This document shows positions 17,964-27,830 of a stretch of 64,000 nucleotides of DNA, piece by piece. Below the pieces are notes generated by a model. The model was not told the origin of the DNA. It worked only from the letters and a program-made list of their open reading frames with translations, and did no database searches. Within the stretch, counting starts at the first letter, position 1. Each line of letters begins with the position of its first letter. The stretch comes from Starkeya sp. ORNL1. Lineage in GTDB: Bacteria > Pseudomonadota > Alphaproteobacteria > Rhizobiales > Xanthobacteraceae. A program made the position numbers and the translations under genes. The stretch is from NCBI RefSeq assembly GCF_012971745.1, contig NZ_CP048834.1:3720001-3784000 (forward strand), given 5' to 3'.

Positions 17964-17984
17964 TGTGAAATAAGATATTTCACA
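17964..17984 (-). promoter_or_regulatory. Perfect 21-bp operator-like palindrome before sbp
   Basis: TGTGAAATA and TATTTCACA form perfect 9-base arms around AGA. The site lies 35-55 bases upstream of the sbp ATG in an AT-rich island within GC-rich DNA, where a promoter is expected. The shape suits a dimeric repressor or activator. Sulfate uptake genes are usually controlled by a LysR-type (CysB/Cbl) or Rrf2-type regulator; which one acts here is unknown. Confidence 0.6.
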
Positions 17985-18110
17985 ATTAGAGCTGTCTAAC
18001 ATGAAGATTGTCGCGACGGAAGGGGGAGTCGGCGCGTGCATCATCGCCGAGGTCCGCCACAGGCGGCTTCGGATAATGCTCGGGCGGCGCCACGGTCCCT
18101 TCCACCACGC

Positions 18111-18213
18111 CGTCATCCCGGACGGCCGCAGGCCGATCCGGGATCGCGGGAAGGTGTGATGCAGGGACTTCACGCGATCCCGGCTCTCCGCTTCGCTGCG
18201 GCCGGGATGACGA
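18111..18213. repeat. Intergenic palindromic repeat, CGTCATCCCGG family
   Basis: CGTCATCCCGGACGGCCGCA at the left and GCTGCGGCCGGGATGACGAG at the right form the outer arms; GGGATCGCGGG and CGCGATCCCGG lie inside. The whole space between the sbp start and the glnII end (17930-18342) holds only the 21-bp palindrome, this repeat and the glnII terminator; I see no gene there. Confidence 0.75.
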
Positions 18214-18290
18214 GTGGTTTGGGGGCGGAAGAAGAAGGCGCGGCGAGCGTCAAATGGTGCTCAAGCCAGGCGCAGCGGGCGTATCAGCCC

Positions 18291-18329
18291 CAAAAGAAAA
18301 CCCCGGCATCGGCCAAGCCGATGCCGGGG
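18291..18329 (-). terminator. Rho-independent terminator of glnII
   Basis: On the minus strand a perfect 13-bp stem, GCCGATGCCGGGG on the plus strand at 18317-18329 pairing with CCCCGGCATCGGC at 18301-18313, has a 3-base loop and is followed by a T-rich run (AAAAGAAAA on the plus strand, 18292-18300). It stands about 14 bases after the glnII stop, as expected for its terminator. Confidence 0.9.
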
Positions 18330-18342
18330 TCCTTGTCACCTG

Positions 18343-19377
18343 TCACGCAGCCGCTGCGGCAGCGACCGACACGGTCGAGATGGTCTTCAGGATCTGCGAG
18401 GCGATGGCGTAGGGGTCGCCCTGGGAGTTCGGGCGGCGATCCTCGAGATAGCCCTTATAGTCATTGCGGATGAAGCTGTGCGGGACGCGGATCGAGGCGC
18501 CGCGATCGGCGACGCCGTAGCTGAACTTGTTCCACGGCGCCGTTTCATGCTTGCCGGTCAGGCGCAGATGGTTGTCCGGGCCATAGACCGAGATGTGGTC
18601 GTCGAGGTTCTCCGCGAACGCCGCCATCAGCTTCTCGAAATACTCCTTGCCGCCGACTTCGCGCATATAGGAGGTCGAGAAATTGGCGTGCATGCCGGAG
18701 CCGTTCCAGTCGGTGTCGCCGAGCGGCTTGCAGTGATACTCGATGTCGATGCCGTACTTCTCGGTCAGGCGCTGCAGCAGGTAGCGCGCCATCCACACCT
18801 CGTCGGCGGCCTTCTTGGAGCCCTTGCCGAAGATCTGGAATTCCCACTGGCCCTTCGCCACTTCGGCATTGATGCCTTCATGGTTGATGCCGGCGGCGAG
18901 GCAAAGGTCGAGATGCTCCTCGACGATCTTGCGGGCGACGTCGCCGACGTTCGAGTAGCCGACGCCGGTGTAGTACGGGCCCTGCGGGGCGGGATAGCCG
19001 GCGGTCGGGAAGCCGAGCGGGCGGCCGTCCTTGTAGAAGAAATATTCCTGCTCGAAGCCGAACCAGGCGCCCTCGTCATCGAGGATGGTGGCGCGCTTGT
19101 TGGAAGCATGCGGCGTGACGCCATCCGGCATCATGACTTCGCACATCACCAGCGCGCCATTGGTGCGGGCCGGATCCGGATAGACGGCGACGGGCTTCAG
19201 CACGCAATCCGAGCTGCGGCCTTCGGCCTGCATGGTCGAGGAGCCGTCAAAGCCCCAGAGCGGCAGCTGATCGAGCGTCGGGAACTCGGCAAATTCCTTG
19301 ATCTGCGTCTTGCCACGCAGATTGGGGACGGGCGTGTAGCCGTCCAGCCATATGTACTCAAGCTTGTACTTTGTCAT
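18343..19377 (-). CDS. glnII: Glutamine synthetase type II
   Basis: GSII makes glutamine from glutamate, ammonia and ATP. This 344-residue form is of the short eukaryote-like class carried by rhizobia and some actinomycetes beside GSI. Signatures: [21 protein letters not shown], the catalytic-domain [29 protein letters not shown] (His of the ATP site) and [12 protein letters not shown]. The ATG at 19377 gives the family start [14 protein letters not shown] sigma-54 promoter lies about 80 bases upstream (19459-19473) and a strong terminator follows. It is divergent from a gstI-like gene. In rhizobia GSII is induced by nitrogen limitation through NtrC. Confidence 0.97.
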   Translation of the reverse strand: MTKYKLEYIWLDGYTPVPNLRGKTQIKEFAEFPTLDQLPLWGFDGSSTMQAEGRSSDCVLKPVAVYPDPARTNGALVMCEVMMPDGVTPHASNKRATILDDEGAWFGFEQEYFFYKDGRPLGFPTAGYPAPQGPYYTGVGYSNVGDVARKIVEEHLDLCLAAGINHEGINAEVAKGQWEFQIFGKGSKKAADEVWMARYLLQRLTEKYGIDIEYHCKPLGDTDWNGSGMHANFSTSYMREVGGKEYFEKLMAAFAENLDDHISVYGPDNHLRLTGKHETAPWNKFSYGVADRGASIRVPHSFIRNDYKGYLEDRRPNSQGDPYAIASQILKTISTVSVAAAAAA

Positions 19378-19458
19378 TGCGGGTCTCTCATAAGCTGATG
19401 ACGCGAACTCTGGAAAAACCTGATGCGTGTCCGGCCGCCACCGGCTGAAGCCTTGGAA

Positions 19459-19473
19459 GCATTTACCGTGCCA
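19459..19473 (-). promoter_or_regulatory. Sigma-54 promoter of glnII
   Basis: On the minus strand TGGCACGGTAAATGC: the -24 element TGGCAC is perfect and GG-N10-GC spacing is exact; the -12 element reads ATGC where the consensus is TTGC. The predicted start is near 19447, leaving a leader of about 70 bases before the glnII ATG at 19377. Rhizobial glnII is a known NtrC/RpoN target. Confidence 0.8.
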
Positions 19474-19622
19474 TCGGCACCGCTGAACCGCGTGCGGCCC
19501 CGGCGTTCCGAATTCCACAAGGGCGCGCAACAAGGCGACGGTTCGGAAAGCCCATGGAGCGTGTGCAATGCAGCAGACGTCGACAGCAACGATTAGTCAC
19601 GGGCAAGAATGCTAGCCAAAGA

Positions 19623-19640
19623 AGCATGGAGAGACATGCT
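19623..19640. promoter_or_regulatory. Candidate enhancer palindrome in the glnII-gstI space
   Basis: AGCATG-GAGAGA-CATGCT is a perfect 6+6 inverted repeat about 150 bases upstream of the -24 element, a position suited to an NtrC enhancer. The half-site GCATG only partly resembles the NtrC half-site GCACC, so the assignment is weak. The remainder of 19378-19760 contains no gene. Confidence 0.3.
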
Positions 19641-19760
19641 GATATTGTAGGCAGCATGTGATTTTAAATGAGGCAATCTGCGCAAAGCGGGAGCAAAACG
19701 TGCTATATCGACGTTAAGGGCTGACGCGTGAACGCGCAGCATTCAACGGAGATACAGACG

Positions 19761-19958
19761 ATGACTATGACTTCCTATGGCGGCAGCGCCAAGATTTACG
19801 AATTCCCCAAGGGTGGCCGGGCCGGCCTCATCAGCCGTCGCGAAGACCCCAAGAGCGCTGCCGCGCCTGTCGCGCCGCGCTTTGCCGACGCTGCATTCGG
19901 CGGCAGCTGGTATCATGAAGAGGCCGTGCGGGACGCCGAGCGTCCGACCAAGCGCTAG
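19761..19958 (+). CDS. gstI: Small GstI-like protein (DUF2735), divergent from glnII
   Basis: A 65-residue protein: GGSAKIYEFPKGGRAG near the start and GGSWYHEEAVRDAERPTKR at the end match the DUF2735 pattern. In Rhizobium leguminosarum the 63-residue gstI is divergent from glnII and lowers glnII translation when nitrogen is plentiful. The same size and the same divergent position here support the assignment, though the equation of DUF2735 with GstI is from memory. The ATG at 19761 follows GGAG 11 bases upstream; a GTG at 19728 is possible. A terminator follows at 20022. Confidence 0.75.
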   Translation: MTMTSYGGSAKIYEFPKGGRAGLISRREDPKSAAAPVAPRFADAAFGGSWYHEEAVRDAERPTKR

Positions 19959-20021
19959 TTCGCGCGCAGCTGCCCGATGATTCGCAAAACGGACGCCTGC
20001 AGCACAGCCATGCATAAATGA

Positions 20022-20058
20022 GAGGGCCGGCGCCCACAGCCCGGCCCTCTTTGCTTTT
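20022..20058 (+). terminator. Rho-independent terminator after gstI
   Basis: GAGGGCCGG (20022-20030) pairs with CCGGCCCTC (20041-20049), with a 10-base loop, followed by TTTGCTTTT. It lies 64 bases after the gstI stop. Confidence 0.8.
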
Positions 20059-20128
20059 GCGGTGCGCCGCAGCGATGTGCCGAAAATATGTACAATTGCG
20101 ATGCATGCCGAATCACGCGGCCCATTAC

Positions 20129-21070
20129 CTAAGCACCGAAAATCGACCAGCCCAGCCGTTTTGTCAGCGCTTCGAGTGCGATGCGGCCGAGATGGGAATT
20201 GCCTGAGGCGTCCAGCCCCGGCGACCACACCGCGATCGACGCCTTGCCCGGCGCGATCGCCAATATGCCCCCGCCCACCCCGCTCTTGCCCGGCAGGCCG
20301 ACCCGGTAGGCGAACTCTCCGGAGCCGTCATAATGGCCGCAGGTGAGCATCACCGCATTGATGCGCCGGGCCCGCTCCGGAACGACGACGGAGCGCCCGG
20401 TGGTGGGGTTGCGGCCCTGATGGGCGAGGAAACGTCCGGCCATGGCGAGCTGCCGGCACGACATGGCGATGGCGCAATGGTGGAAATAGACGCCGAGCGT
20501 GAAGTCCACGGGGTTTTCCAGCACGCCGAACGACTTCATGTAATTGGCCAGCGCCGCATTGCGGAAGCCGGTACGGCGCTCGGAGGCGGCCACCGCCTCG
20601 TCGATCGCGATGGTCTCGTCATCGGCGAGGAACTGCAGGAAGCGCAATATCTCGCCCAGCGCCTCGCGCGGCTGGTGGCCCGACAGGATCAGGTCGGTCA
20701 CCGCGATGGCGCCGGCATTGATGAACGGGTTGCGCGGGATGCCGTGCTCATACTCCAGCTGGATGATGGAGTTGAAGGCGCTGCCGGACGGCTCGCGGCC
20801 GACCCGCTGCCATAGCCGGTCGCCGGCCTTGCCGAGCGCCAGCGTCAGGGTGAAGACCTTGGAGATGCTCTGGATCGAGAACGGCGTCTCGGCGTCACCG
20901 CCCAGCGCGACATTGCCGTCGGCATCGATGACTGCGAGACCGAAGGCATTGGCATCGGCCCGCGCCAATTCGGGAATATAGGTCGCGACCTCGCCGCGGT
21001 CGGGACGCTGGCGCATCTCCTCGGCGATTTCCTTCACGACAAGGTCGAGATCGGGCACGGGCTCACTCAC
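20129..21070 (-). CDS. glsA: Glutaminase A
   Basis: Hydrolyses glutamine to glutamate and ammonia. The 313-residue serine beta-lactamase-fold enzyme has the nucleophile in [15 protein letters not shown] (S-x-x-K), PSGSAFNS, the [10 protein letters not shown] stretch with Asn substrate ligands, and the C-terminal [12 protein letters not shown]. Length matches the family (about 308-310). The start is a GTG at 21070 without a strong ribosome site, so the exact N-terminus is uncertain. Nearness to glnII suggests shared nitrogen physiology, but glnII and gstI have their own terminators. Confidence 0.93.
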   Translation of the reverse strand: MSEPVPDLDLVVKEIAEEMRQRPDRGEVATYIPELARADANAFGLAVIDADGNVALGGDAETPFSIQSISKVFTLTLALGKAGDRLWQRVGREPSGSAFNSIIQLEYEHGIPRNPFINAGAIAVTDLILSGHQPREALGEILRFLQFLADDETIAIDEAVAASERRTGFRNAALANYMKSFGVLENPVDFTLGVYFHHCAIAMSCRQLAMAGRFLAHQGRNPTTGRSVVVPERARRINAVMLTCGHYDGSGEFAYRVGLPGKSGVGGGILAIAPGKASIAVWSPGLDASGNSHLGRIALEALTKRLGWSIFGA

Positions 21071-21251
21071 GTAGCAGGGATGAGGTGGGATGCTGGCACA
21101 CTGCCATGCGCCCGTCGCTTTGTTGAGCGGTCGCCGGGTCGCGCCTGCCCGCGTGGAGACCGCAACGTTTCTGGCTGATCACGGCGCTCACATTCAATGG
21201 TACTATATTCAGCATCAGGACAGCGCCGGGACAACCCGAACGGGGACGAAC

Positions 21252-21797
21252 ATGAGAAGCGTCATCGAGGCCGCGATCGTCTTCATCGTATCGAATTATT
21301 CGTTCACCTTCCTGGTCATCGGCCTGCTGTTCGCGCTCGCCGCCATCGCCCGGGCAGAAAAACCGGTCGGCACGCCGCTCATCATCGAAAAGCTGCTTGC
21401 CTGGCACGTGTTCTGGGTCATCGGCGTCGGGAATTTCTACAATTTCGTCATGCATGCGTTCTTCGGGAAGATGTCGGCCGCCTTCATCGGCTGGGCCGAT
21501 AGCCCGTTCCAGCTCGAAGTAGGGACGGCAAGCCTTGGCTTTGCCGTCGTCGGCTTCCTCGCGGCGTTCCGAAGCTTCGATCTGCGCCTTGCCGCCATCC
21601 TCGGTCCGAGCGTGTTCACGCTGGGCGCCGCGGCGGGGCATGTGTACCAGATGGTGACGGAACACAATTTCGCGCCGGGCAATGCCGGCGTCATCTTCTA
21701 TATGGACATCGTCATCCCGCTCTTCGGCTTCCTGCTGTTGTGGCTGCAGCACCGTTCCACACGCGCGGCGACCGGCAGGCAGCTGGCGAACGGGTGA
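21252..21797 (+). CDS. Membrane protein, DUF6790-like
   Basis: A 181-residue integral membrane protein with about five hydrophobic segments. The conserved-looking parts are GVGNFYNFVMHAFFG and LGAAAGHVYQMVTEHNFAPGNAG. This layout resembles DUF6790; the function is unknown. The ATG at 21252 follows GGGGACGA; the frame is open 54 codons upstream without a better start. Isolated, between glsA (divergent) and trpF. Confidence 0.65.
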   Translation: MRSVIEAAIVFIVSNYSFTFLVIGLLFALAAIARAEKPVGTPLIIEKLLAWHVFWVIGVGNFYNFVMHAFFGKMSAAFIGWADSPFQLEVGTASLGFAVVGFLAAFRSFDLRLAAILGPSVFTLGAAAGHVYQMVTEHNFAPGNAGVIFYMDIVIPLFGFLLLWLQHRSTRAATGRQLANG

Positions 21798-21939
21798 CGG
21801 CGAGGCGGCGCGAGAGGTTCGGCCTGGGTGCGGCGCGGCCGGCTCGCGCCGGCCATGGGTCCGGGGCGCCGAGGCACGTGCCTGCTCGCTTCCTGCCCCA
21901 AATTCGTGCTAGGTCGCGTTTTCCGAGGAGACGGCTAAG

Positions 21940-22655
21940 GTGGCCATCGAGATCAAGATCTGCGGCCTGAAGACCTTCGACGCGCTCGATGCCGCGCTCG
22001 GGGCGGGTGCGGATTTGGTCGGCGTGGTCTTCTTCCCGAAGAGCCCGCGCAATATCGATCTCGCCACCGGCGCGGCGCTGACGGAGCATGCGCGCGGCAA
22101 GGCCGGCGTTGCGGCCTTGAGCGTCGATGCCGACGACGCCCTCCTCGAAGCCATCGCGCGTGAGGTCAAGCCGGACGTGTTCCAGCTCCATGGCGAGGAG
22201 AGCCCGGAGCGCGTCGCGCAGATCCGCGCGCGCTTCGGCATTCCGGTGATGAAGGCGATCGGTGTTGCCGGGCCGGCAGACATCGCCCGCGTGCCGCTCT
22301 ATGCCCCGGTTGCCGACCGGCTGCTGCTCGATGCCAAGGCGCCGGCCGGCGCCAGGCATCCCGGTGGCAATGGCCTGGTGTTCGACTGGAACCTGATCGC
22401 GAACTCCGATGCTCCGCTTGACCTCGCCAAGCCCTTCATGCTCTCAGGCGGCCTGACCCCTGAGAATGTCGGCGAGGCCATCAGGCTGACGCGGGCGCGG
22501 GCGGTCGACGTATCGTCGGGTGTGGAGAGCGCGCCCGGCGTGAAGGATCCGGCACGGATCGTCGCCTTCATTCAAGCCGCGCGGGCCGCCATCTGTGAGG
22601 CTCGCCGCGAAACCGACCCTGCCGAGGCTTCGGCCAAAGAGATGAGTGCCCATTC

Positions 22656-22659
<4 letters not shown>
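21940..22659 (+). CDS. trpF: Phosphoribosylanthranilate isomerase
   Basis: Third step of tryptophan synthesis from chorismate: converts PRA to CdRP by an Amadori rearrangement. The 239-residue TIM barrel has the catalytic Cys in IKICGLKT (residues 5-12) and the catalytic Asp in [17 protein letters not shown] is the phosphate-binding loop. It is longer than most TrpF proteins (about 205-215) by a polar C-terminal tail. The GTG start at 21940 follows GAGGAG. Its stop overlaps the trpB GTG. Confidence 0.95.
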
Positions 22660-23863
<1,204 letters not shown>

Positions 23864-23867
<4 letters not shown>

Positions 23868-24709
23868 CCACCACCACTCGCCTCGACGCCCGCTTCCGCG
23901 CCTGCGCCGACCAGGGCCGCGCCGCGCTGGTCACCTTCACCACCGCCGGCGATCCCGACTACGACACCTCGCTCGAACTGCTGCGGGCGCTGCCGGCGGC
24001 CGGAGCCGACGTCATCGAGCTCGGCGTGCCGTTCACCGACCCGATGGCTGACGGTCCGGCGATCCAGGCGGCAGGCTTGCGCGCGCTGAAGGCGGGCCAG
24101 ACGCTGGCGAAGACACTGGCCATGGTGCGCGCCTTCCGCGAGGAAGACGACGCCACGCCCATCGTGCTGATGGGCTATTACAATCCGATCTACATCTATG
24201 GCGTCGATCGCTTCCTCGTCGACGCCCGCGAGGCCGGGGTCGACGGGCTGATCGTCGTCGACCTGCCGCCGGAAGAAGACACCGAATTGTGCCTGCCGGC
24301 GCTGGACGCCGGGCTCGCCTTCATCCGCCTCGCCACCCCGACCACCGACGACAAGCGCCTGCCGGCGGTGCTCGCGAACACGGCGGGCTTTGTCTATTAC
24401 GTCTCGATCACCGGTATCACCGGCGCGGCGACCCCGCAGCCGGACCTCGTGGCCGCCGCCGTCGCCCGCATCAAGCGTCACACGCCGCTGCCGGTTGCGG
24501 TCGGCTTCGGCGTGAGGACCCCGGCCCAGGCCGCGGCGATCGCGCAGAATGCGGACGGCGTGGTGGTCGGCTCGGCCCTGATCGACGTGATGCGCGCCAG
24601 CCTCGACGAAGAGGGCCGGGCGACCGAGTTGTCGGTGCCGTGCGTCACCACGCTGGTGCGCTCGCTGGCCGATGCGGTTGCCGACGCCCGCAAGGTTGCC
24701 GCGGAGTAG
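23864..24709 (+). CDS. trpA: Tryptophan synthase alpha chain
   Basis: Cleaves indole-3-glycerol phosphate to indole and glyceraldehyde 3-phosphate; indole is channelled to TrpB. The 281-residue TIM barrel has the catalytic Glu in [17 protein letters not shown] and the catalytic Asp in [21 protein letters not shown] and VVGSALID form the phosphate site. Its ATG overlaps the trpB stop, and accD begins 57 bases downstream. Confidence 0.97.
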
Positions 24710-24765
24710 CGGCAGGACTAAATGAGGCGGGCGCGCGAGCGGCGCGTCCGGCCGGGAGCACTGCC

Positions 24766-25710
24766 TTGAACTGGATCTCCAACGTCGTCCGCCCGAAGAT
24801 CAACAGCTTCCTGAACCGCCGGGAAGTGCCGGAAAATCTCTGGGTGAAATGCCCGGAGACCGGGCAGATGGTGTTCCACAAGGATCTCGAAGCCAATCTC
24901 CATGTGATACCGGGTTCCGGCTATCACATGCGCATGGAGCCGATGGCGCGGCTACGCTCGGTCTTCGACGGCGGCAAATGGTACGACGTCGCGCTGCCTT
25001 CGGTGGCCGCCGATCCGCTGAAATTCCGCGATGAAAAGCGCTATGTCGACCGGCTGAAGGACGCACGCGCCAAGACCGGCGCGCAGGACGCGGTGAAGGT
25101 CGGCTATGGCAAGCTCGACGGCCTCGCGGTGACCGTCGCGGTGCAGGATTTCGGCTTCATGGGCGGCTCGCTCGGCATGGCGGCCGGCGAGGCCGTCGTC
25201 ACCGGGCTCGAGACCGCCGCCTCGCGCGGCACGCCCTTCATCATCTTCGCGTGCGGCGGCGGGATGCGCATGCAGGAAGGCATCCTCTCGCTGATGCAGA
25301 TGCCGCGCACCACCTGCGCGGTGCAGGAACTGCGCGAGGCGAAACTTCCTTATATTGTCGTTCTCACCAACCCGACCACCGGCGGCATCACGGCCTCCTA
25401 CGCCATGCTGGGCGACATCCAGATCGCCGAGCCGGGCGCGCTGATCGGCTTTGCCGGCCCGCGCGTCATCGAGCAGACCATCCGCGAGAAGCTGCCCGAG
25501 GGCTTCCAGCGCGCCGAATATCTGCGCGACCACGGCATGGTCGACATGGTGGTGCACCGCCACGACATGCGCGCCACGCTGGCACGGCTTTGCCGCCTGC
25601 TGATGCGCGTGCCGCAGCCGGCGGTCGTCACCACCGAGACGCCGCATACCGAGCCGGTCGTGCCCGAGACGGCCGCGCTCCCGGCACCGGCCGCCGTGGC
25701 CGCGCAGTAG
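24766..25710 (+). CDS. accD: Acetyl-CoA carboxylase carboxyltransferase subunit beta
   Basis: Carboxyltransferase half that, with AccA, makes malonyl-CoA for fatty acid synthesis. The 314-residue protein has the crotonase-like core with [22 protein letters not shown] and [16 protein letters not shown]. The N-terminal zinc ribbon is degenerate: only the first Cys remains ([10 protein letters not shown]), and the second pair reads VIPGSGYHM. This loss is, as I recall, shared by other rhizobial AccD proteins. Start TTG at 24766 follows GGGAG; the open frame upstream is a shadow of trpA. The Pro/Ala-rich tail (about 280-314) is probably disordered. Confidence 0.95.
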   Translation: MNWISNVVRPKINSFLNRREVPENLWVKCPETGQMVFHKDLEANLHVIPGSGYHMRMEPMARLRSVFDGGKWYDVALPSVAADPLKFRDEKRYVDRLKDARAKTGAQDAVKVGYGKLDGLAVTVAVQDFGFMGGSLGMAAGEAVVTGLETAASRGTPFIIFACGGGMRMQEGILSLMQMPRTTCAVQELREAKLPYIVVLTNPTTGGITASYAMLGDIQIAEPGALIGFAGPRVIEQTIREKLPEGFQRAEYLRDHGMVDMVVHRHDMRATLARLCRLLMRVPQPAVVTTETPHTEPVVPETAALPAPAAVAAQ

Positions 25711-25751
25711 AGGATGTTCCGCAAAAGTTGGAGACTTTTGCGATGAGAACA

Positions 25752-25822
25752 TGCTCCAGCTCATTGAATCTAGAGCACCATCTTATCGCGGATAGAATCA
25801 TCCGCGATAAGATGGTGCTCTA
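25752..25822. repeat. Palindromic repeat between accD and folC
   Basis: A perfect inverted repeat with 23-base arms (25771-25793 and 25800-25822) and a 6-base loop, AGAATC; arms begin TAGAGCACC. The 26 bases at 25752-25777 (TGCTCCAGCTC...TAGAGCA) recur in inverted orientation at 27707-27732 with one mismatch. Upstream, CAAAAGTTGGAGACTTTTG (25732-25740 region) is another small hairpin. It lies inside the trp-accD-folC unit, so it might weaken or protect the transcript at this point. Confidence 0.8.
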
Positions 25823-25841
25823 ACTTGCAGGGGATCAGCGC

Positions 25842-27188
25842 ATGGCCGTGCCGGCCGCATCCGGCCCGTCCGGCTCAGGCGAGCCGCGGACCACGGACAT
25901 CATACTGGAGCGCCTGCTGGCGCTGCATCCGAAGCTGATCGACCTCTCGCTCGATCGGATGTGGCGGCTGCTGGAGCGGCTCGACCATCCCGAACGCCGC
26001 GTGCCGCCGGTGATCCATGTCGCCGGCACCAATGGCAAGGGCTCGACCGTCGCCTTCATGCGCGCGGTGCTGGAAGCCGCCGGCAAGCGCGTCCACGTCT
26101 ACACCTCCCCGCATCTGGTGCGCTTCAATGAGCGCATCCGCCTCGCCGGGCGGCTGGTCGACGAGCCGCGCCTGGCGGAAGCGCTCGACCGCGTCGAGAA
26201 AGCCAATGACGGCGCGCCGATCACCTTCTTCGAGATCACCACGGCCGCGGCCTTCCTGCTGTTCGCCGAGGAGCCGGCGGACGTGCTGCTGCTGGAGGTC
26301 GGCCTCGGCGGGCGGCTCGACGCCACCAATGTGATCGAGCGGCCGCTCACCACCGTCATCACCCCGGTCTCGATCGACCATGTCGAATTTCTCGGTGACA
26401 CAATCGCCGCCATCGCCGTCGAGAAGGCCGGCATCCTGAAGCGCGGCGTGCCGGCCGTGCTCGGCCGGCAACCCCGCGAGGCCTTGCGTGCCATCGAGCG
26501 ACAAGCGGCGCGCGTCGGTGCGTCGCTCACCATCATGGGCGAGCAGTTCCAGGCGCATGAGGAAGGCGGCCGGCTGATCGTCGCCGACGAGAACGGCCTG
26601 CTCGATCTGCCGCGCCCGCGCCTGATCGGCCCGCACCAGATCGAGAATGCCGGCCTCGCGGTCGCGGCACTGCGGATGGCGGGATTGAAACTGCCGGTCC
26701 GTGCTTTCGAGGAAGGGGTACGCGCGGCGGAATGGCCCGCGCGGCTGCAGCGGCTCGGCCACGGCACGCTGGTGGCGCGAGCCCCTGAAGGCGCCGATGT
26801 CTGGCTCGATGGCGGGCACAATGCGGCCGGCGGGCAGGCGCTCGCCGCCGCGCTCGCCGATATCGAGGAGCGCGCGCCGCGCCCGCTGGTGCTGATCGTC
26901 GGCATGCTCGGCACCAAGGACGCCGGGGCTTTCCTCGCACCCTTCGCCGGGCTGGCGCGCGAGCTGATCGCGGTGCCGGTGCCGGGCGAGCACAAGGGCC
27001 AGCCGCCGGAGACAGTTGCCGCCGCCGGCGCCGCGCAGGGCCTTGCCGCCTCCACGGCGGCCAGCGTCGGCGAGGCGCTGGATGGGCTCAGGGATTACCC
27101 GGTGGCCCCGCCGCCGCGCGTGCTGATTGCGGGCTCGCTGTACCTGGCGGGCGCCGTGCTGGCAGAAAACGGGAATACGCTGGAGTAG
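25842..27188 (+). CDS. folC: Bifunctional folylpolyglutamate/dihydrofolate synthase
   Basis: Adds glutamate to dihydropteroate and then extends the folate tail. The 448-residue Mur-ligase-fold protein has the P-loop VAGTNGKGST (about 63-72), SPHLVRFNERIR, the second ATP motif EVGLGGRLDATN, and the C-terminal-domain DGGHNAAGG. The ATG at 25842 follows GGGGATCAG. It is the last gene of the trp-accD-folC unit. Confidence 0.95.
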   Translation: MAVPAASGPSGSGEPRTTDIILERLLALHPKLIDLSLDRMWRLLERLDHPERRVPPVIHVAGTNGKGSTVAFMRAVLEAAGKRVHVYTSPHLVRFNERIRLAGRLVDEPRLAEALDRVEKANDGAPITFFEITTAAAFLLFAEEPADVLLLEVGLGGRLDATNVIERPLTTVITPVSIDHVEFLGDTIAAIAVEKAGILKRGVPAVLGRQPREALRAIERQAARVGASLTIMGEQFQAHEEGGRLIVADENGLLDLPRPRLIGPHQIENAGLAVAALRMAGLKLPVRAFEEGVRAAEWPARLQRLGHGTLVARAPEGADVWLDGGHNAAGGQALAAALADIEERAPRPLVLIVGMLGTKDAGAFLAPFAGLARELIAVPVPGEHKGQPPETVAAAGAAQGLAASTAASVGEALDGLRDYPVAPPPRVLIAGSLYLAGAVLAENGNTLE

Positions 27189-27195
27189 CCGGGCT

Positions 27196-27624
27196 TCAGC
27201 CCCAGAACTCGCCGGACATGCCGCCCCATTCTTCCGGCGCGACGTCGGCGATGGATTGGGAGAAGGTCCAGCGGCGGCCGACCAGATCCGCAACGGTGTA
27301 TTGCCGCTCGCCATAAGGGAAATCCGCTGGCGGACCGATGATCACCGCGCCGGCCTGTCGGGCGCGCGCGTGATGGGCGTCAGTATCCTCGACCCGCACC
27401 ATGACGGCGTGGCCACTCACCACCGCCTCAAGCGACACATCGTTCGCAAGCCTGGTGAGGACGACGGCGCCGTCGCCGACATTGAGCTGGATGCGATGAT
27501 CGGCAATGGCAAGGCGCACCGTGAAGCCGAACGCTTCGCACAGCCATACAGCGGCCTCGGCGACTTCGGGATAGGCAAGCTCCGGGATCACCGTGCCGCC
27601 GGGCATGGACCGGTTCGAACGCAT
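27196..27624 (-). CDS. VOC (glyoxalase/bleomycin resistance) superfamily protein
   Basis: A 142-residue single-domain VOC protein. Paired beta-alpha-beta-beta-beta modules are visible: PELAYPEVAEAAVWLCEAFGF at the start and DTDAHHARARQAGAVIIGPP in the second half, ending YTVADLVGRRWTFSQS. The pattern suits the PhnB/YycE-like group. Without clear metal ligands the role cannot be set. It is convergent with folC, 7 bases apart. Confidence 0.8.
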   Translation of the reverse strand: MRSNRSMPGGTVIPELAYPEVAEAAVWLCEAFGFTVRLAIADHRIQLNVGDGAVVLTRLANDVSLEAVVSGHAVMVRVEDTDAHHARARQAGAVIIGPPADFPYGERQYTVADLVGRRWTFSQSIADVAPEEWGGMSGEFWG

Positions 27625-27660
27625 GCCACTCCCCCAGAGGATTTCGACGCGTCCACCAGC

Positions 27661-27779
27661 CTAGAGCCCTTTCCGTTCGGATGGAAACGTCCGAACGACA
27701 GATGAGTGCTCTAGATTCAATAAGCTGGAGCAATTCCTCTTCGGTCAGATGATTCCATCTGATCGGGAAATGCTCTAGC
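27661..27779. repeat. Intergenic mosaic repeat after the VOC gene
   Basis: Contains CGTTCGGA/TCCGAACG arms (27675-27698 region), the inverted copy of the 25752 motif (27707-27732), and TCAGATG-ATTC-CATCTGA near 27744-27761, ending TGCTCTAG. CTCTAG occurs at the left, middle and right boundaries, like a modular element. It lies between divergent VOC and the end of infC. Confidence 0.75.
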
Positions 27780-27830
27780 GGAATTTCCGGCCGTCGTGAG
27801 CGGGAACCCCGTTCACGACGGCATGAAAAA

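Noticed and set aside
25752..27779. Mobile element or IS bounded by the inverted 26-base motif
   Set aside because: No transposase, and the enclosed genes are folC (essential, with its operon) and a VOC gene; no target duplications were seen. Kept only as a repeat pair.
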